From Rivularia sp. PCC 7116 (GTDB lineage Bacteria; Cyanobacteriota; Cyanobacteriia; Cyanobacteriales; Nostocaceae): DNA of 64,000 nucleotides. Both the position numbers and the translations under genes were made by a program. The first letter of the stretch is position 1, and every line of letters begins with the position of its first letter. The notes under the pieces were generated by a model. It saw only the letters and a program-made list of their open reading frames with translations. It did not search any database and had not been told where the DNA came from. The stretch is from assembly GCF_000316665.1 (NCBI RefSeq), contig NC_019678.1, positions 7,349,001 to 7,413,000 on the forward strand, written 5' to 3'. This document shows positions 9,626 through 19,044 of this stretch, piece after piece.

Positions 9626-11482
9626 ATGAATATAACGAAATCAAATACAGGAGATTACTCCTCAAGTTCTGGCGAACAAGATATTTTGATAATTGATGAT
9701 ACACCAGATAATCTCAGAGTTTTGTCTTCTATTTTAGCTCGAGTTGGGTATAAAGTTCGCAAAGCATTAAATTGGCAAATGGCTTTTACTGCTTGTCAAA
9801 CGAAATTACCAGACTTGATTTTACTAGACATTATGATGCCAGAGATAGATGGGTATGAAGTTTGTCAGCGTTTTAAAGCTAATCAGAAAACTGCTGATAT
9901 ACCGGTTATTTTCATTAGTGCATTAGATGATGTCTTTGATAAAGTAAAAGCTTTTAAAGTCGGAGGTGTCGATTACATAACTAAACCATTTGAATTTGCT
10001 GAAGTTATAGTAAGAGTACAAAATCAACTTAAATTAAGAAGCGCTCAAGTAGAAATATTAAACTTAAATAATCAGCTTGAAGAAAGAGTAAAACAAAGAA
10101 CACTAGAACTAGAGAATGCACTGTATAAACTTAAAATAGAGGTTCGTTCTCGTCAAGAATTACAAAATAAATTACTTGAAAATGCATTGCGCGATGCTTT
10201 GACTAGCTTGCCGAACCGAGTGTTTTTTATCAATAGACTAGAACAAGCATTAAATCGGACTAAATCAGAATTAGATTATCACTTTGCAATCTTATTTATA
10301 GACTGCGATCGCTTTAAAATCGTTAATGATTCTTTGGGGCATTTAGTAGGAGATGAATTATTGATTGCGATAGCTAAACGTTTGCAAACCTCCTTGTCGC
10401 CATTAGATACTTTGGCGAGATTGGGAGGTGACGAATTCGGTATTCTCTTGGAGAATGTTTCTGATATTGACATGGTAACCGGTATTGCAGAACGTATTTT
10501 AAATTCTTTAGCGCAACATTTTCAAATATCCAGATACCAAGTTTTTGTAAATGTAAGTATCGGTATAAATTGGGGAAACTTGAATTATGAAAAGCCAGAA
10601 TATTTACTAAGAGATGCTGATACAGCTATGTACCGTGCAAAAGCATTAGGTAGAGGAAGATTTCATATTTTCAATCCAGAAATGCATAAACAAGCCATCA
10701 AAACCCTTGAGTTAGAAAATGACTTAAGAAGAGCCTTAGAAAGGCAAGAGTTAATTGTCTATTATCAGCCAATTATTTGTCTTAAAACTGGCTCGATTGG
10801 TGGATTTGAAGCACTTGTTCGCTGGCAACATCCTACGAGAGGTTTGGTTTTGCCGACTGAATTTATCTCGGTAGCTGAAGAAACAGGTTTAATTTATGCC
10901 ATAGATACTTGGGTATTGAAATCAGCCTGCAATCAATTACGTATTTGGCTAGCCAATTCATTAGTTCCGAAAAATTTACATATGAGTGTCAATTTGAGTG
11001 CAAAACTGTTTTTGCAGCCAAACTTTCTTGCTCAAATCGACCAAATTATTTACGAAACTAAACTAAATCCTGCATTTTTAGAATTGGAAATTACAGAGAG
11101 TGTAATTATGGAAAATAGCGTAGATGTAAAAACTACTCTTAACGAAATTAAACAGAGAAATATAAATTTAACCATGGATGACTTCGGTACGGGTTACTCT
11201 TCTTTAAGTTATCTACATAGCTTTCCATTAAATACTCTTAAGATTGATAAATCATTCTTGAATTTAATGCAGAAAAATCATCAGAACATGGGTTTAGTGC
11301 CAGCAATGATTGGGATAGCTCATTCAATGGGAATGAAGGCAATTGCTGAAGGCGTAGAAAATTCCGAACAATTATCGCAAATAAAGGATTTAAAATGTAA
11401 TTTTGCTCAAGGAAATTTATTTTCTCAACCTGCTCCACCACAGCATATTCTAGACTTGATATTAAGCAATCCTAAATGGTAA
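9626..11482 (+). CDS. Response regulator with GGDEF and EAL domains (c-di-GMP turnover)
   Basis: The domain order is receiver (about 18-135, phosphoacceptor D68 in LILLDIMMP), a coiled-coil linker (about 140-185), GGDEF (about 186-350) and EAL (about 360-610). The GGDEF motif is intact (267-271), so cyclic-di-GMP synthesis is possible. The allosteric RxxD inhibition site upstream of it reads SPLD, so product feedback is probably lost. The EAL domain keeps EAL (395-397), SVNLSA, ELEITES, MDDFGTGYSS, KIDKSF and AEGVE, so phosphodiesterase activity is also likely. No histidine kinase is adjacent, although a kinase scrap lies about 100 bases downstream. Confidence 0.93.
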   Translation: MNITKSNTGDYSSSSGEQDILIIDDTPDNLRVLSSILARVGYKVRKALNWQMAFTACQTKLPDLILLDIMMPEIDGYEVCQRFKANQKTADIPVIFISALDDVFDKVKAFKVGGVDYITKPFEFAEVIVRVQNQLKLRSAQVEILNLNNQLEERVKQRTLELENALYKLKIEVRSRQELQNKLLENALRDALTSLPNRVFFINRLEQALNRTKSELDYHFAILFIDCDRFKIVNDSLGHLVGDELLIAIAKRLQTSLSPLDTLARLGGDEFGILLENVSDIDMVTGIAERILNSLAQHFQISRYQVFVNVSIGINWGNLNYEKPEYLLRDADTAMYRAKALGRGRFHIFNPEMHKQAIKTLELENDLRRALERQELIVYYQPIICLKTGSIGGFEALVRWQHPTRGLVLPTEFISVAEETGLIYAIDTWVLKSACNQLRIWLANSLVPKNLHMSVNLSAKLFLQPNFLAQIDQIIYETKLNPAFLELEITESVIMENSVDVKTTLNEIKQRNINLTMDDFGTGYSSLSYLHSFPLNTLKIDKSFLNLMQKNHQNMGLVPAMIGIAHSMGMKAIAEGVENSEQLSQIKDLKCNFAQGNLFSQPAPPQHILDLILSNPKW

Positions 11483-11578
11483 GTGCTGGTTTGATTAATA
11501 AAATTTTTTTAATTACTATTTTAATTTTTGATAAATACTTCTATTTTTTTATTTTAGAGACATGCTATTTGACTAAAT

Positions 11579-11713
11579 TGTGTGGCAACTAAGCCCGTAG
11601 GAAAAGGTAGTGGGTTGGGATTATCTATTTTATTCGATAATATAGTACAAGAGTATTGCAGGATTTTGGGAAATAATTCGACTCCTGAAGAAGACACGGA
11701 ATTTATGATATAA
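11579..11713 (+). pseudogene. Histidine-kinase ATPase-domain remnant
   Basis: In one frame this reads ATKPVGKGSGLGLSI, the unmistakable G2-box of a sensor histidine kinase (normally TTKPVGKGTGLGLSIS). About 20 unrelated residues follow, then EDTEFMI before a stop, resembling the GTEFII close of such domains. No upstream kinase sequence is joined to it. It lies in the 358-base gap between the c-di-GMP gene and ldpA and looks like the last trace of a lost kinase gene. The rest of the gap holds nothing I recognise. Confidence 0.7.
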
Positions 11714-11840
11714 ATCTCAACCCATCCAACTACGAGTTTATATACGTCTGAAGAAAAAAACTTTCTGAAATCTTTGATTATTGCAATTAAATTGGGGATC
11801 TACTTCATCAATTTCTTCAGTCACGTAGCATAATAGAAGT

Positions 11841-12992
11841 GTGACTGATTCGTTTAACCCCCTACTATCGCTTAAAGAAGGTCGCTGGTTCAAGCTCATT
11901 TGTGGAGCCAGCTTCCAACATCTGCCTGCGGTTAGAAGTTTAACATTAGCTTATACGCTAGCTGGCGCTGACTGCATAGATATAGCTGCCGATCCGGCTG
12001 TTATTCTTGCTGCTCAAGAAGGTCTAAAAGCAGCTGCAGCTCTGGGTGCCACAGCCCGGAAGCTCGGTTTTGCCTATCAAGGAACTCCTTTGCTAATGGT
12101 TAGCTTGAATGATGGCGAAGACCCTCACTTCCGCAAAGCAGAATTTGATTCTGCCCAATGCCCCTCTACTTGTTCCCGACCATGCGAGCGTATTTGTCCC
12201 GCACAAGCGATTACATTCGATAGTATCAAATATAACTTCGCAGGAGTTCTATCCGATAAATGCTATGGCTGCGGTCGTTGCGTTCCAGTATGCCCGTATG
12301 ATAAGATAGAGTCAGTATCTTATGCAACAGCTAATGGAGCAATCGCACCCTTGATACTGAAATCTGGAGTGGATGCTGTAGAGATTCATACGACTGTCGG
12401 ACGTTTGGCGGAATTCAAGAAGTTGTGGCAGACAATTTCAACCTATGCTGACCAATTGAAGTTATTAGCCATTAGTTGCACTGATGGTGAAGGAGTAATT
12501 GACTATCTGCATAGTTTGTATGATGCGATCGCCCCTCTTGATTGCGTAAATATATGGCAAACCGATGGCAGATCGATGAGTGGCGATATTGGCTCGGGCA
12601 CAACATTAGCTGCGGTAAGACTAGGGTCAAAAGTATTGAAAGCAAAAATACCCGGATATGTGCAGTTGGCAGGTGGTACGAATAGTTACACCGTGCCAAA
12701 ATTGACTGCAATGAATTTGGTGAAAAAATTAACGAACCAAAAAAGTGAAAATATGGGAGAGGGCAATCACCATTCTCGTAAATTAGGTTCGGAAAATGAA
12801 GCATTCATTGCTGGGGTTGCTTATGGTAGCTATGCTCGGAAATTACTTTTACCAGTTTTGGAACAATTAGAAGAAAAGGAGGTGAATGTTGAGCGTGTTA
12901 AAGTAACTGCTCTGAAACTCGAAGAAGAACCTGCACTATTATGGCAAGCCGTATCGCTTGCTGATTCATTAGTTTCCCAGCTCAAATATTAA
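11841..12992 (+). CDS. ldpA: LdpA, iron-sulfur circadian-input protein
   Basis: LdpA (light-dependent period) was described in Synechococcus elongatus as an Fe-S protein that passes redox or light information to the circadian clock. The 383 residues include two four-cysteine clusters, C107/C111/C115/C119 and C141/C144/C147/C151 (CYGCGRCVPVCP), suited to two 4Fe-4S centres. The N-terminal RWFKLICGASFQHLPAV and the GDIGSGTT and QLAGGTN segments fit the family. The start is GTG at 11841. It ends 60 bases before the preferred start of the R3H ATPase gene, suggesting co-transcription. Confidence 0.9.
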   Translation: MTDSFNPLLSLKEGRWFKLICGASFQHLPAVRSLTLAYTLAGADCIDIAADPAVILAAQEGLKAAAALGATARKLGFAYQGTPLLMVSLNDGEDPHFRKAEFDSAQCPSTCSRPCERICPAQAITFDSIKYNFAGVLSDKCYGCGRCVPVCPYDKIESVSYATANGAIAPLILKSGVDAVEIHTTVGRLAEFKKLWQTISTYADQLKLLAISCTDGEGVIDYLHSLYDAIAPLDCVNIWQTDGRSMSGDIGSGTTLAAVRLGSKVLKAKIPGYVQLAGGTNSYTVPKLTAMNLVKKLTNQKSENMGEGNHHSRKLGSENEAFIAGVAYGSYARKLLLPVLEQLEEKEVNVERVKVTALKLEEEPALLWQAVSLADSLVSQLKY

Positions 12993-13052
12993 GAGCGACG
13001 GTTGAGCTTTGCCTCGTCGTCCCCTATCTCTAAAAACGTCACCATAAAAAGC

Positions 13053-14798
13053 ATGACGATTACAGACGATCTCCGAAAATTATTAGCCATATTGCCCCAA
13101 GACTTGCGGCAGATGCTCGAACAGCATCCTCAAAGAGATAGTTTAGTAGAAGTGGTCCTGGATCTGGGTCGTTACCCAGAAGCACGATTCCCTTCTGGAG
13201 CCGAATATCTAAGCGAAGTACCCATTACCCAGCAGCAGATAGATGATTGCATTGTAAGAGTGGGCACTTTTGGCGGAGATAATCGAGCAGGAATAGAGCA
13301 AACTCTACACCGGATTAGTGCTATTCGCAACCGCACCGGCAAAATTATAGGTTTAACCTGTCGTGTCGGACGTGCGGTACATGGAACAATTAGCATGATC
13401 CGCGATTTAGTTGAAAATGGTCAATCAATTCTCATGCTGGGTCGTCCAGGTGTGGGAAAAACTACTGTATTGAGAGAAATAGCCCGTGTTTTAGCGGACG
13501 ATCTTGATAAAAGAGTAGTTATAATTGACACTTCTAATGAAATTGCTGGAGATGGTGATGTACCTCATCCAGCAATCGGTAAGGCAAGACGAATGCAGGT
13601 TGCTCATCCGGATCAACAACATCAAGTAATGATTGAGGCTGTGGAAAACCATATGCCAGAAGTAATTGTAATTGATGAGATTGGTACGGAGTTAGAAGCC
13701 TTGGCATCTCGTACTATTGCCGAACGTGGCGTGCAACTGATAGGTACGGCACATGGAAATCAAATTGAAAACTTGATAAAAAACCCTACCCTTTCAGATT
13801 TGGTAGGTGGCATACAAGCTGTAACTTTGGGAGATGATGAAGCCAGAAGGCGAGGCTCTCAAAAAACAGTTTTGGAACGTAAAGCCCCTCCGACTTTTGA
13901 AATTGCGGTTGAAATGCAAGAAAGGCAGCGCTGGGTAGTTCATGAAAGCGTTGCTGATACTATAGATAATCTTTTGAGAGGAAGACAGCCAACCCCGCAA
14001 GTGAGGACCATAGATGATAACGGAAAAGTGGCGATCGCCCGTCATCTGACTGCTATTAATGGTGGTGCTTCACAAACTGATAGAGGAGAAGAAAATCGCG
14101 GGCGAAGCTCTAATAGAACAAATGGGTGGAGAGCATCCGGGCAAATGCGTCCTTTAGTGCCATTAGGTGCAGAATACCAGAATGGCAATGGTTCTGGACG
14201 TAGCGAATTTGACCGCTTATTAGATCAATCTTTCAACAACTCTAGCGCTTTTGAGAGCAATGGGGATAAACATTCCGGTCCAAACGGTGAGGATTTACCT
14301 TTACATATTTACCCCTATGGCGTTAGTCGCAGTCAATTAGACCAGGTCGTTGAGGTTCTTCATTTGCCTGTAATATTGACAAAAGATATTGATAGTGCAG
14401 ATGCAATTTTGGCTTTGCGATCGCACGTCAAGAATCATGCAAAATTGCGACAAATGGCGAAAGCTCGTCAAGTGCCAATTCATATGATAAAGTCAAGCAC
14501 CATTCCACAGGTTACTCGTGGCTTACGTCGGTTGTTAAATATCGACGAGCCAGAAGTTACTGATGAGCGTGAACTACAATTGTTTCTCCACAACGGCAGC
14601 GATGATGAAATTGACGCTTTAGAAGAAGCTAGACTTGCAGTAGAACAAATAGTAATTCCCAAAGGACAGCCAGTAGAATTATTACCGCGTTCTTCACAAG
14701 TGCGTAAAATGCAGCATGAGTTGGTCGAACATTATCGACTCAAATCAAATAGTTTTGGGGAAGAACCAAATCGGAGACTAAGAATATTTCCTGCTTAA
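13053..14798 (+). CDS. R3H-domain AAA ATPase (Ycf45/SpoIIIAA-like)
   Basis: A SpoIIIAA-like P-loop ATPase is fused to a C-terminal R3H nucleic-acid-binding domain, as in the Ycf45 proteins of cyanobacteria and plastids. Walker A is GRPGVGKTT (130-138 from this start) and Walker B-like VIVIDEIGTE follows. A poorly conserved linker with N/S/G-rich segments (about 330-410) leads to the tail VRKMQHELVEHY...RRLRIFPA, which carries the R3H arginine and histidine. I chose the ATG at 13053 (MTITDDLRKLL) over the upstream TTG at 13002, because family members begin this way as I recall. It lies just behind ldpA. Its cellular role is not established. Confidence 0.88.
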   Translation: MTITDDLRKLLAILPQDLRQMLEQHPQRDSLVEVVLDLGRYPEARFPSGAEYLSEVPITQQQIDDCIVRVGTFGGDNRAGIEQTLHRISAIRNRTGKIIGLTCRVGRAVHGTISMIRDLVENGQSILMLGRPGVGKTTVLREIARVLADDLDKRVVIIDTSNEIAGDGDVPHPAIGKARRMQVAHPDQQHQVMIEAVENHMPEVIVIDEIGTELEALASRTIAERGVQLIGTAHGNQIENLIKNPTLSDLVGGIQAVTLGDDEARRRGSQKTVLERKAPPTFEIAVEMQERQRWVVHESVADTIDNLLRGRQPTPQVRTIDDNGKVAIARHLTAINGGASQTDRGEENRGRSSNRTNGWRASGQMRPLVPLGAEYQNGNGSGRSEFDRLLDQSFNNSSAFESNGDKHSGPNGEDLPLHIYPYGVSRSQLDQVVEVLHLPVILTKDIDSADAILALRSHVKNHAKLRQMAKARQVPIHMIKSSTIPQVTRGLRRLLNIDEPEVTDERELQLFLHNGSDDEIDALEEARLAVEQIVIPKGQPVELLPRSSQVRKMQHELVEHYRLKSNSFGEEPNRRLRIFPA

Positions 14799-15079
14799 TT
14801 TTTCCCTATCTCTATTTATTTAAAAGCGTGCATCACAACAAACCCCTTCTTCCTTTAGGTAGAGGGGGATTATAATTTTGATTATTGATTACAGACAAGA
14901 ATACTATTATATCACGAATTTAAGAGAAAGTTAACTGCTGGTTAGTTAGGGATTGTTTTTTGGTTAATTATTAAAAACGAAGAGGAAGGATACATTTATT
15001 TGTTGGCATAGCGTGTCTGAAGAACAAAGCCCGTTTGATTTAAGAGCTTGGTTTACATCTTCTGTAAAATTACCATTGG

Positions 15080-16168
15080 CTAGTTCTAGAAGATGGACGT
15101 GAATATTCATGGACATTCCCATCCCAAAATTGCTGAAGCGATTTATCTAATTTTTGCTGGATTTACTCATCAAGCAGCAGGATTAAACCGAGTTTTCTAT
15201 TCCGATAACGGTTCAACTGCTGTGGAAGTTGCGCTGAAAATAGCTGATCAATATTGAGTAAATCAAAATCAGCAACGTCAAAAATTTATTGCTTTTGAAG
15301 GTGCCTATCACGGAGATACTTTTGGAGCAATGTCTGTAGCTTCCAGTTCCATTTTTACCCAGGTTTTCTCAAATATGTTGTTCGAGGTGGATTTTTCACG
15401 ATTCCTCGAAACTTCTATTAATGATTCTGATGTCGAAGACAAATAACAACAAGCTTTAACTATATTAAAAGAAAAATTCGAGCAAAATCCTCAACAGTAT
15501 GCTGGCATTATTATTGAGCCATTATTAGTACAAGGTGCTGATGGAATGCGAATGTGTAGACCAGAGTTTATACGGAAATTAAAATAATAATTTCAACAAT
15601 TTGATACTTAACTGATTTTTGATGAAGTCATGACCGGATTTGGTAGAACCGGAGATTTGCTTTCTTGTATTAAAAGTCAAGTAACCCCAGATATAATTTG
15701 TTTATCCAAAAGTATTACTGGGGGGTTTTACCTTTGTTAGTAACAATATGTTCTGAGAACATTTACGATACCTTTTATAGTGATGACCCGATAAAAACCT
15801 TATATCACGGTTATAGTTATACTGCGAATCCTTTGGGATGTGCTGCGGGTAATCGTTCTTGAGAATTAATGGTAAAAAATTAGCCTACATTTATCAGCAT
15901 GGAAGCTAAACATTTACAATTTGTTGAAAAACAACAAGACAATCCCAATGTTGAAAACTTGCGGGTAACGGGTACGATTGCGGCAATGAATATTGTAAGT
16001 ACTCAAGAATCGGGTTATTTAAATAAGGTTGGTTTAGTGATCCGAGAGAAAGGTTTGTTGCTACGTCCTTTGGAAAATGTGCTTTATATAATGGCTCCTT
16101 ACTGTATTACTAATGGAGAATTATCAGAAGTTTATCAGGGAATTATTAGTATCTTGGAGGCAATTTAG
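15080..16168 (+). pseudogene. bioA: Decayed bioA (DAPA aminotransferase)
   Basis: Broken frames read as adenosylmethionine-8-amino-7-oxononanoate aminotransferase, the biotin-pathway step making DAPA. Recognisable pieces in order are [126 protein letters not shown], and a last open piece from 15899 (NLRVTGTIAAM, LLLRPLENVLYIM). In-frame stops occur at several points, there is a frameshift after ITGGF, and segments are deleted (for example between AIY and FAGFTH). The last piece should not be read as an independent gene. The gap 14799-15079 before it holds only AT-rich sequence. Confidence 0.93.
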
Positions 16169-16240
16169 ATTTAATAATATTTCATCTGATGTATTGATAC
16201 TTACTATAGCAATCAGTATGAATTGATTAGGGTGGTATGA

Positions 16241-17020
16241 ATGGCTGATATACTTCAAGCAATTAAAGCAATTATTGATAACACTATCCCTGATATTGTA
16301 AGTTATTCTCAGGGTAAAAATAGAATTAATAGTGCAGGTGATGCTTTAGAAGATTTTATAAAAGATATATTTTCTGAAGCTTTAAAAGACAGCGATTTAA
16401 CTCTCAAAAATAAAAAATATTCAGAGGCTTTTTCTTATATTGGCAATCAGAATAATCCACCTGATATAATTTTGAAAAATGGCGATGCAATCGAAGTTAA
16501 AAAGATTGAATCATTAAAATCAAGCATTGCGTTAAATAGTTCTTATCCTAAATCAAAATTATACTTTGACGAGCCAATGATAACAAATTCTTGCCGTAAC
16601 TGCGAAGACTGGCAAGAAAAGGACATAATTTATGCAATTGGAGTTGTAAAAGAGAAAAAGCTACAATTACTTTGGTTGATATATGGTGATTGTTATGCTG
16701 CTGATAGAGAAATATATCAAAGGATTCGCAATAAAATAAATAGCGGAATAACGGAAATACCAAACGTTGAATTTTCTGAAACTAAAGAATTAGGAAGAGT
16801 AAATAAAGTAGATCCTCTAGGTATAACATATCTAAGAATACGAGGAATGTGGGGAATTAAAAACCCTGTAGTTGTATATGACTATCTGTTTGAAAATCTT
16901 GATATCAATACTTTTAAATTGATAGTAGTAATGAAAGAAGAAAAATATTTATCTTTTCCTTACGAGAAAAGAATGCTTTTAGAAGGAATATCAAATCAAA
17001 ACTTCACAATCAGAAAGTAA
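16241..17020 (+). CDS. NgoPII-like type II restriction endonuclease
   Basis: The 259 residues match the NgoPII family, whose characterised member cuts GGCC. Family landmarks are GKNRINSAGDALEDFIKD (26-43), a PD-(D/E)xK core with D75 in NPPDIIL and E85/K87 in AIEVKKIES, then LNSSYPKSKL, ELGRVNKVDPLGITYLR and RGMWGI. The ATG at 16241 is preceded by GGTGG. A C5-cytosine methyltransferase follows 90 bases downstream on the same strand, as expected for a restriction-modification pair. GGCC specificity is inferred from the family. It lies directly behind the decayed bioA, consistent with horizontal arrival. I see no truncation. Confidence 0.9.
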   Translation: MADILQAIKAIIDNTIPDIVSYSQGKNRINSAGDALEDFIKDIFSEALKDSDLTLKNKKYSEAFSYIGNQNNPPDIILKNGDAIEVKKIESLKSSIALNSSYPKSKLYFDEPMITNSCRNCEDWQEKDIIYAIGVVKEKKLQLLWLIYGDCYAADREIYQRIRNKINSGITEIPNVEFSETKELGRVNKVDPLGITYLRIRGMWGIKNPVVVYDYLFENLDINTFKLIVVMKEEKYLSFPYEKRMLLEGISNQNFTIRK

Positions 17021-17110
17021 AATATTAAATCTCCAAATAACCCTGCTCAACTTATTCCTGCTAAAATAATTAGCTATAGAATTAATAATTAAATTCATAA
17101 TAGCTAAGCA

Positions 17111-18157
17111 ATGAATATTGTATCTCTATTTTCAGGTTGCGGAGGATTAGATTTAGGGTTTGAGGAAGCTGGATTTAATGTGATTTGGGCGAATGAGTAT
17201 GATAAGTCTATCTGGGATACTTATGAATTCAACCACCCGAATACCCAATTAGATAAAAGAGATATTAGAAAAATAGTTCCCGATGATATTCCCGACTGTA
17301 TTGGAATTATAGGTGGCCCTCCTTGCCAAAGTTGGAGCGAAGCAGGAGCGCAAAGAGGTATTGATGATAGTAGAGGTCGATTATTTTTTGATTATATTAG
17401 AATTTTGAAGGAAAAAAAGCCTTTATTTTTTCTAGCTGAAAATGTTGGTGGAATTTTGGCTAAAAAACACGATAGAGCATTTACAAATATTTTGTCTCAT
17501 TTTAAAGATGCTGGTTATGAAGTTACCTATCAGTTATTAAATGCTGCTGATTTCTTAGTTCCTCAAGATAGAAAAAGAGTAATTATTATTGGTTATCGAG
17601 AAGATATGGGTGGGACATTTGAATTTCCCCGTGCAATCAACAATCAATTAACTCTCCAAAACGCTATTTATGACATTAAAGATATTGAAGCTATTGCAAT
17701 AGATTCTAAAATGAATCAAAGTAATATAGTAATACCAAATCATGAATATAAGCAAGGGAGCTTTTCTAGTATTTATATGTCTAGAAATCGAGTCAGAAGT
17801 TGGAATCAACCATCTTTTACAATACAGGCTGGTGCTAGACACGCTCCCATACATCCACAAGCAAATAAAATGATTTGGGTTGAAAAAGATAAATGGAAAT
17901 TTGACGAGAAATCTCCCAAACCATATCGAAGATTATCGGTTAGAGAATGTGCGAGAATTCAAACTTTTCCAGACAATTTTATTTTTAAGTATAAGTATAT
18001 TGGTGATGGATATAAAATGATAGGAAATGCCGTTCCGGTTATGTTAGCGAAAATATTATCAGAAAAAGTTTTCTTAGATATCAAACAATATCTAGAGTCG
18101 GGATTTTACAAAGCTGTAATTAAACAAGAAGTTCCTAGACAATTAACTCTATTTTAA
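17111..18157 (+). CDS. C5 DNA cytosine methyltransferase of the NgoPII-like pair
   Basis: This AdoMet-dependent DNA (cytosine-5) methyltransferase presumably protects the sites cut by the endonuclease upstream. Motif I is SLFSGCGGLDLGFE (5-18). The catalytic cysteine is C72 in GGPPCQSWSEAG. AENVGGI (motif VI) and the QDRKRVIIIGYR motif follow. The target-recognition region lies around 200-270, and the C-terminus has RRLSVRECARIQTFPDNF and GNAVPV (motifs IX and X). All catalytic motifs are intact at 348 residues. It follows the nuclease in the same direction and probably shares its transcript. A 12-bp inverted repeat lies 30 bases past the stop. Confidence 0.95.
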   Translation: MNIVSLFSGCGGLDLGFEEAGFNVIWANEYDKSIWDTYEFNHPNTQLDKRDIRKIVPDDIPDCIGIIGGPPCQSWSEAGAQRGIDDSRGRLFFDYIRILKEKKPLFFLAENVGGILAKKHDRAFTNILSHFKDAGYEVTYQLLNAADFLVPQDRKRVIIIGYREDMGGTFEFPRAINNQLTLQNAIYDIKDIEAIAIDSKMNQSNIVIPNHEYKQGSFSSIYMSRNRVRSWNQPSFTIQAGARHAPIHPQANKMIWVEKDKWKFDEKSPKPYRRLSVRECARIQTFPDNFIFKYKYIGDGYKMIGNAVPVMLAKILSEKVFLDIKQYLESGFYKAVIKQEVPRQLTLF

Positions 18158-18187
18158 GCAAATATGAATGAAAATATGTTCTTAGTC

Positions 18188-18223
18188 GCGCTTTAGCGCA
18201 TCCGGTAAGAAGCGCTAAAGCGC
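18188..18223. terminator. Perfect GC-rich hairpin between convergent genes
   Basis: The arms GCGCTTTAGCGC (18188-18199) and GCGCTAAAGCGC (18212-18223) are perfectly complementary around a 12-base loop, with outer TAGT/ACTA pairing beyond one mismatch. It sits between the convergent methyltransferase and phzF-like genes, so a two-way transcript-end role is plausible. It lacks a T-run and may simply be a dispersed palindrome. Confidence 0.6.
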
Positions 18224-18225
18224 AA

Positions 18226-19023
18226 CTACGAACCTACTAATTCCCCTCGCAAAACTGTAACAGCTTGTCCCCTCAAATAAACTCTATCTCCACCAGAATA
18301 TTTGAGTTTTACTACACCACCTCTACTTGAGGCCTGATAAGCTAAAAATTCGTCTTTATTTAATTTATTTCTCCAGTAAGGTGCGAGACAGCAATGAGCA
18401 GCACCGGTTACAGGGTCTTCATTAATACCTAATCCCGGACAAAAGAAGCGCGATACAAAATCAAATTCCGAACTACTTTCAGCGATGCTAGTAACAATAA
18501 CTTCTGGAAACAGCTTGGTTAAAATTGTAAAATTTGGTTCTAATTTTCTAACTAAGTCTTCCGATTCAACTTCTACTAAATAACCTAGAGAATTTTTCAC
18601 TACTGCTTTAACTGGTACTCCCAAAGCTTCGCTAATTTCTGGAGGTGTAGAAATAGCTTCAGAAGGATTTGCGGGAAAATCCAATTCAATCCAATCGTCT
18701 TGTTTTTTAGCAATTAATAAACCGCTTTTGGTGTGAAAACGGGCTGATTCGTCGGGAGAAAGATGATTTTCTGACCATAAAACGTGCGAACTGGCAAGGG
18801 TAGCGTGCCCGCACAAAGGTACTTCTGTTGCGGGGGTAAACCAGCGTAAACTATAACCGTCTACTTGTTTGACTAAAAATGCGGTTTCCGATAAATTCAT
18901 TTCCTTCGCTACATTTTGCATCCATTCGTCACTTTGAGGAGTTTCTAAAACGCAAACAGCAGCAGGATTTCCAGAAAAAGGTTTGTTAGTAAATGCGTCA
19001 ACTTGGATTATTGTTTGTTTCAT
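18226..19023 (-). CDS. PhzF-family isomerase/epimerase-like protein
   Basis: The protein has the diaminopimelate-epimerase fold of the PhzF family, whose named member isomerises a phenazine precursor; most members have unknown substrates. The N-terminus QVDAFTNKPFSGNPAAVCVL carries the usual FxGNPAAV element, followed by LSETAFLV with the catalytic-type glutamate (about residue 46), FTPATEVPLCGHATLA, and GINEDPVTGAAHC in the second half. At 265 residues it is complete. It starts with ATG and lies 21 bases after pdxJ on the same strand, so they are probably co-transcribed. No phenazine genes are present, so the name reflects fold rather than pathway. Confidence 0.85.
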   Translation of the reverse strand: MKQTIIQVDAFTNKPFSGNPAAVCVLETPQSDEWMQNVAKEMNLSETAFLVKQVDGYSLRWFTPATEVPLCGHATLASSHVLWSENHLSPDESARFHTKSGLLIAKKQDDWIELDFPANPSEAISTPPEISEALGVPVKAVVKNSLGYLVEVESEDLVRKLEPNFTILTKLFPEVIVTSIAESSSEFDFVSRFFCPGLGINEDPVTGAAHCCLAPYWRNKLNKDEFLAYQASSRGGVVKLKYSGGDRVYLRGQAVTVLRGELVGS

Positions 19024-19044
19024 ATTGCACCCGAATTAAATAAA

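Noticed and set aside
12472-12804. 110-codon frame on minus strand
   Set aside because: Shadow of ldpA.
15899-16168. Independent 89-residue gene
   Set aside because: It matches the C-terminal part of bioA and continues the broken gene.
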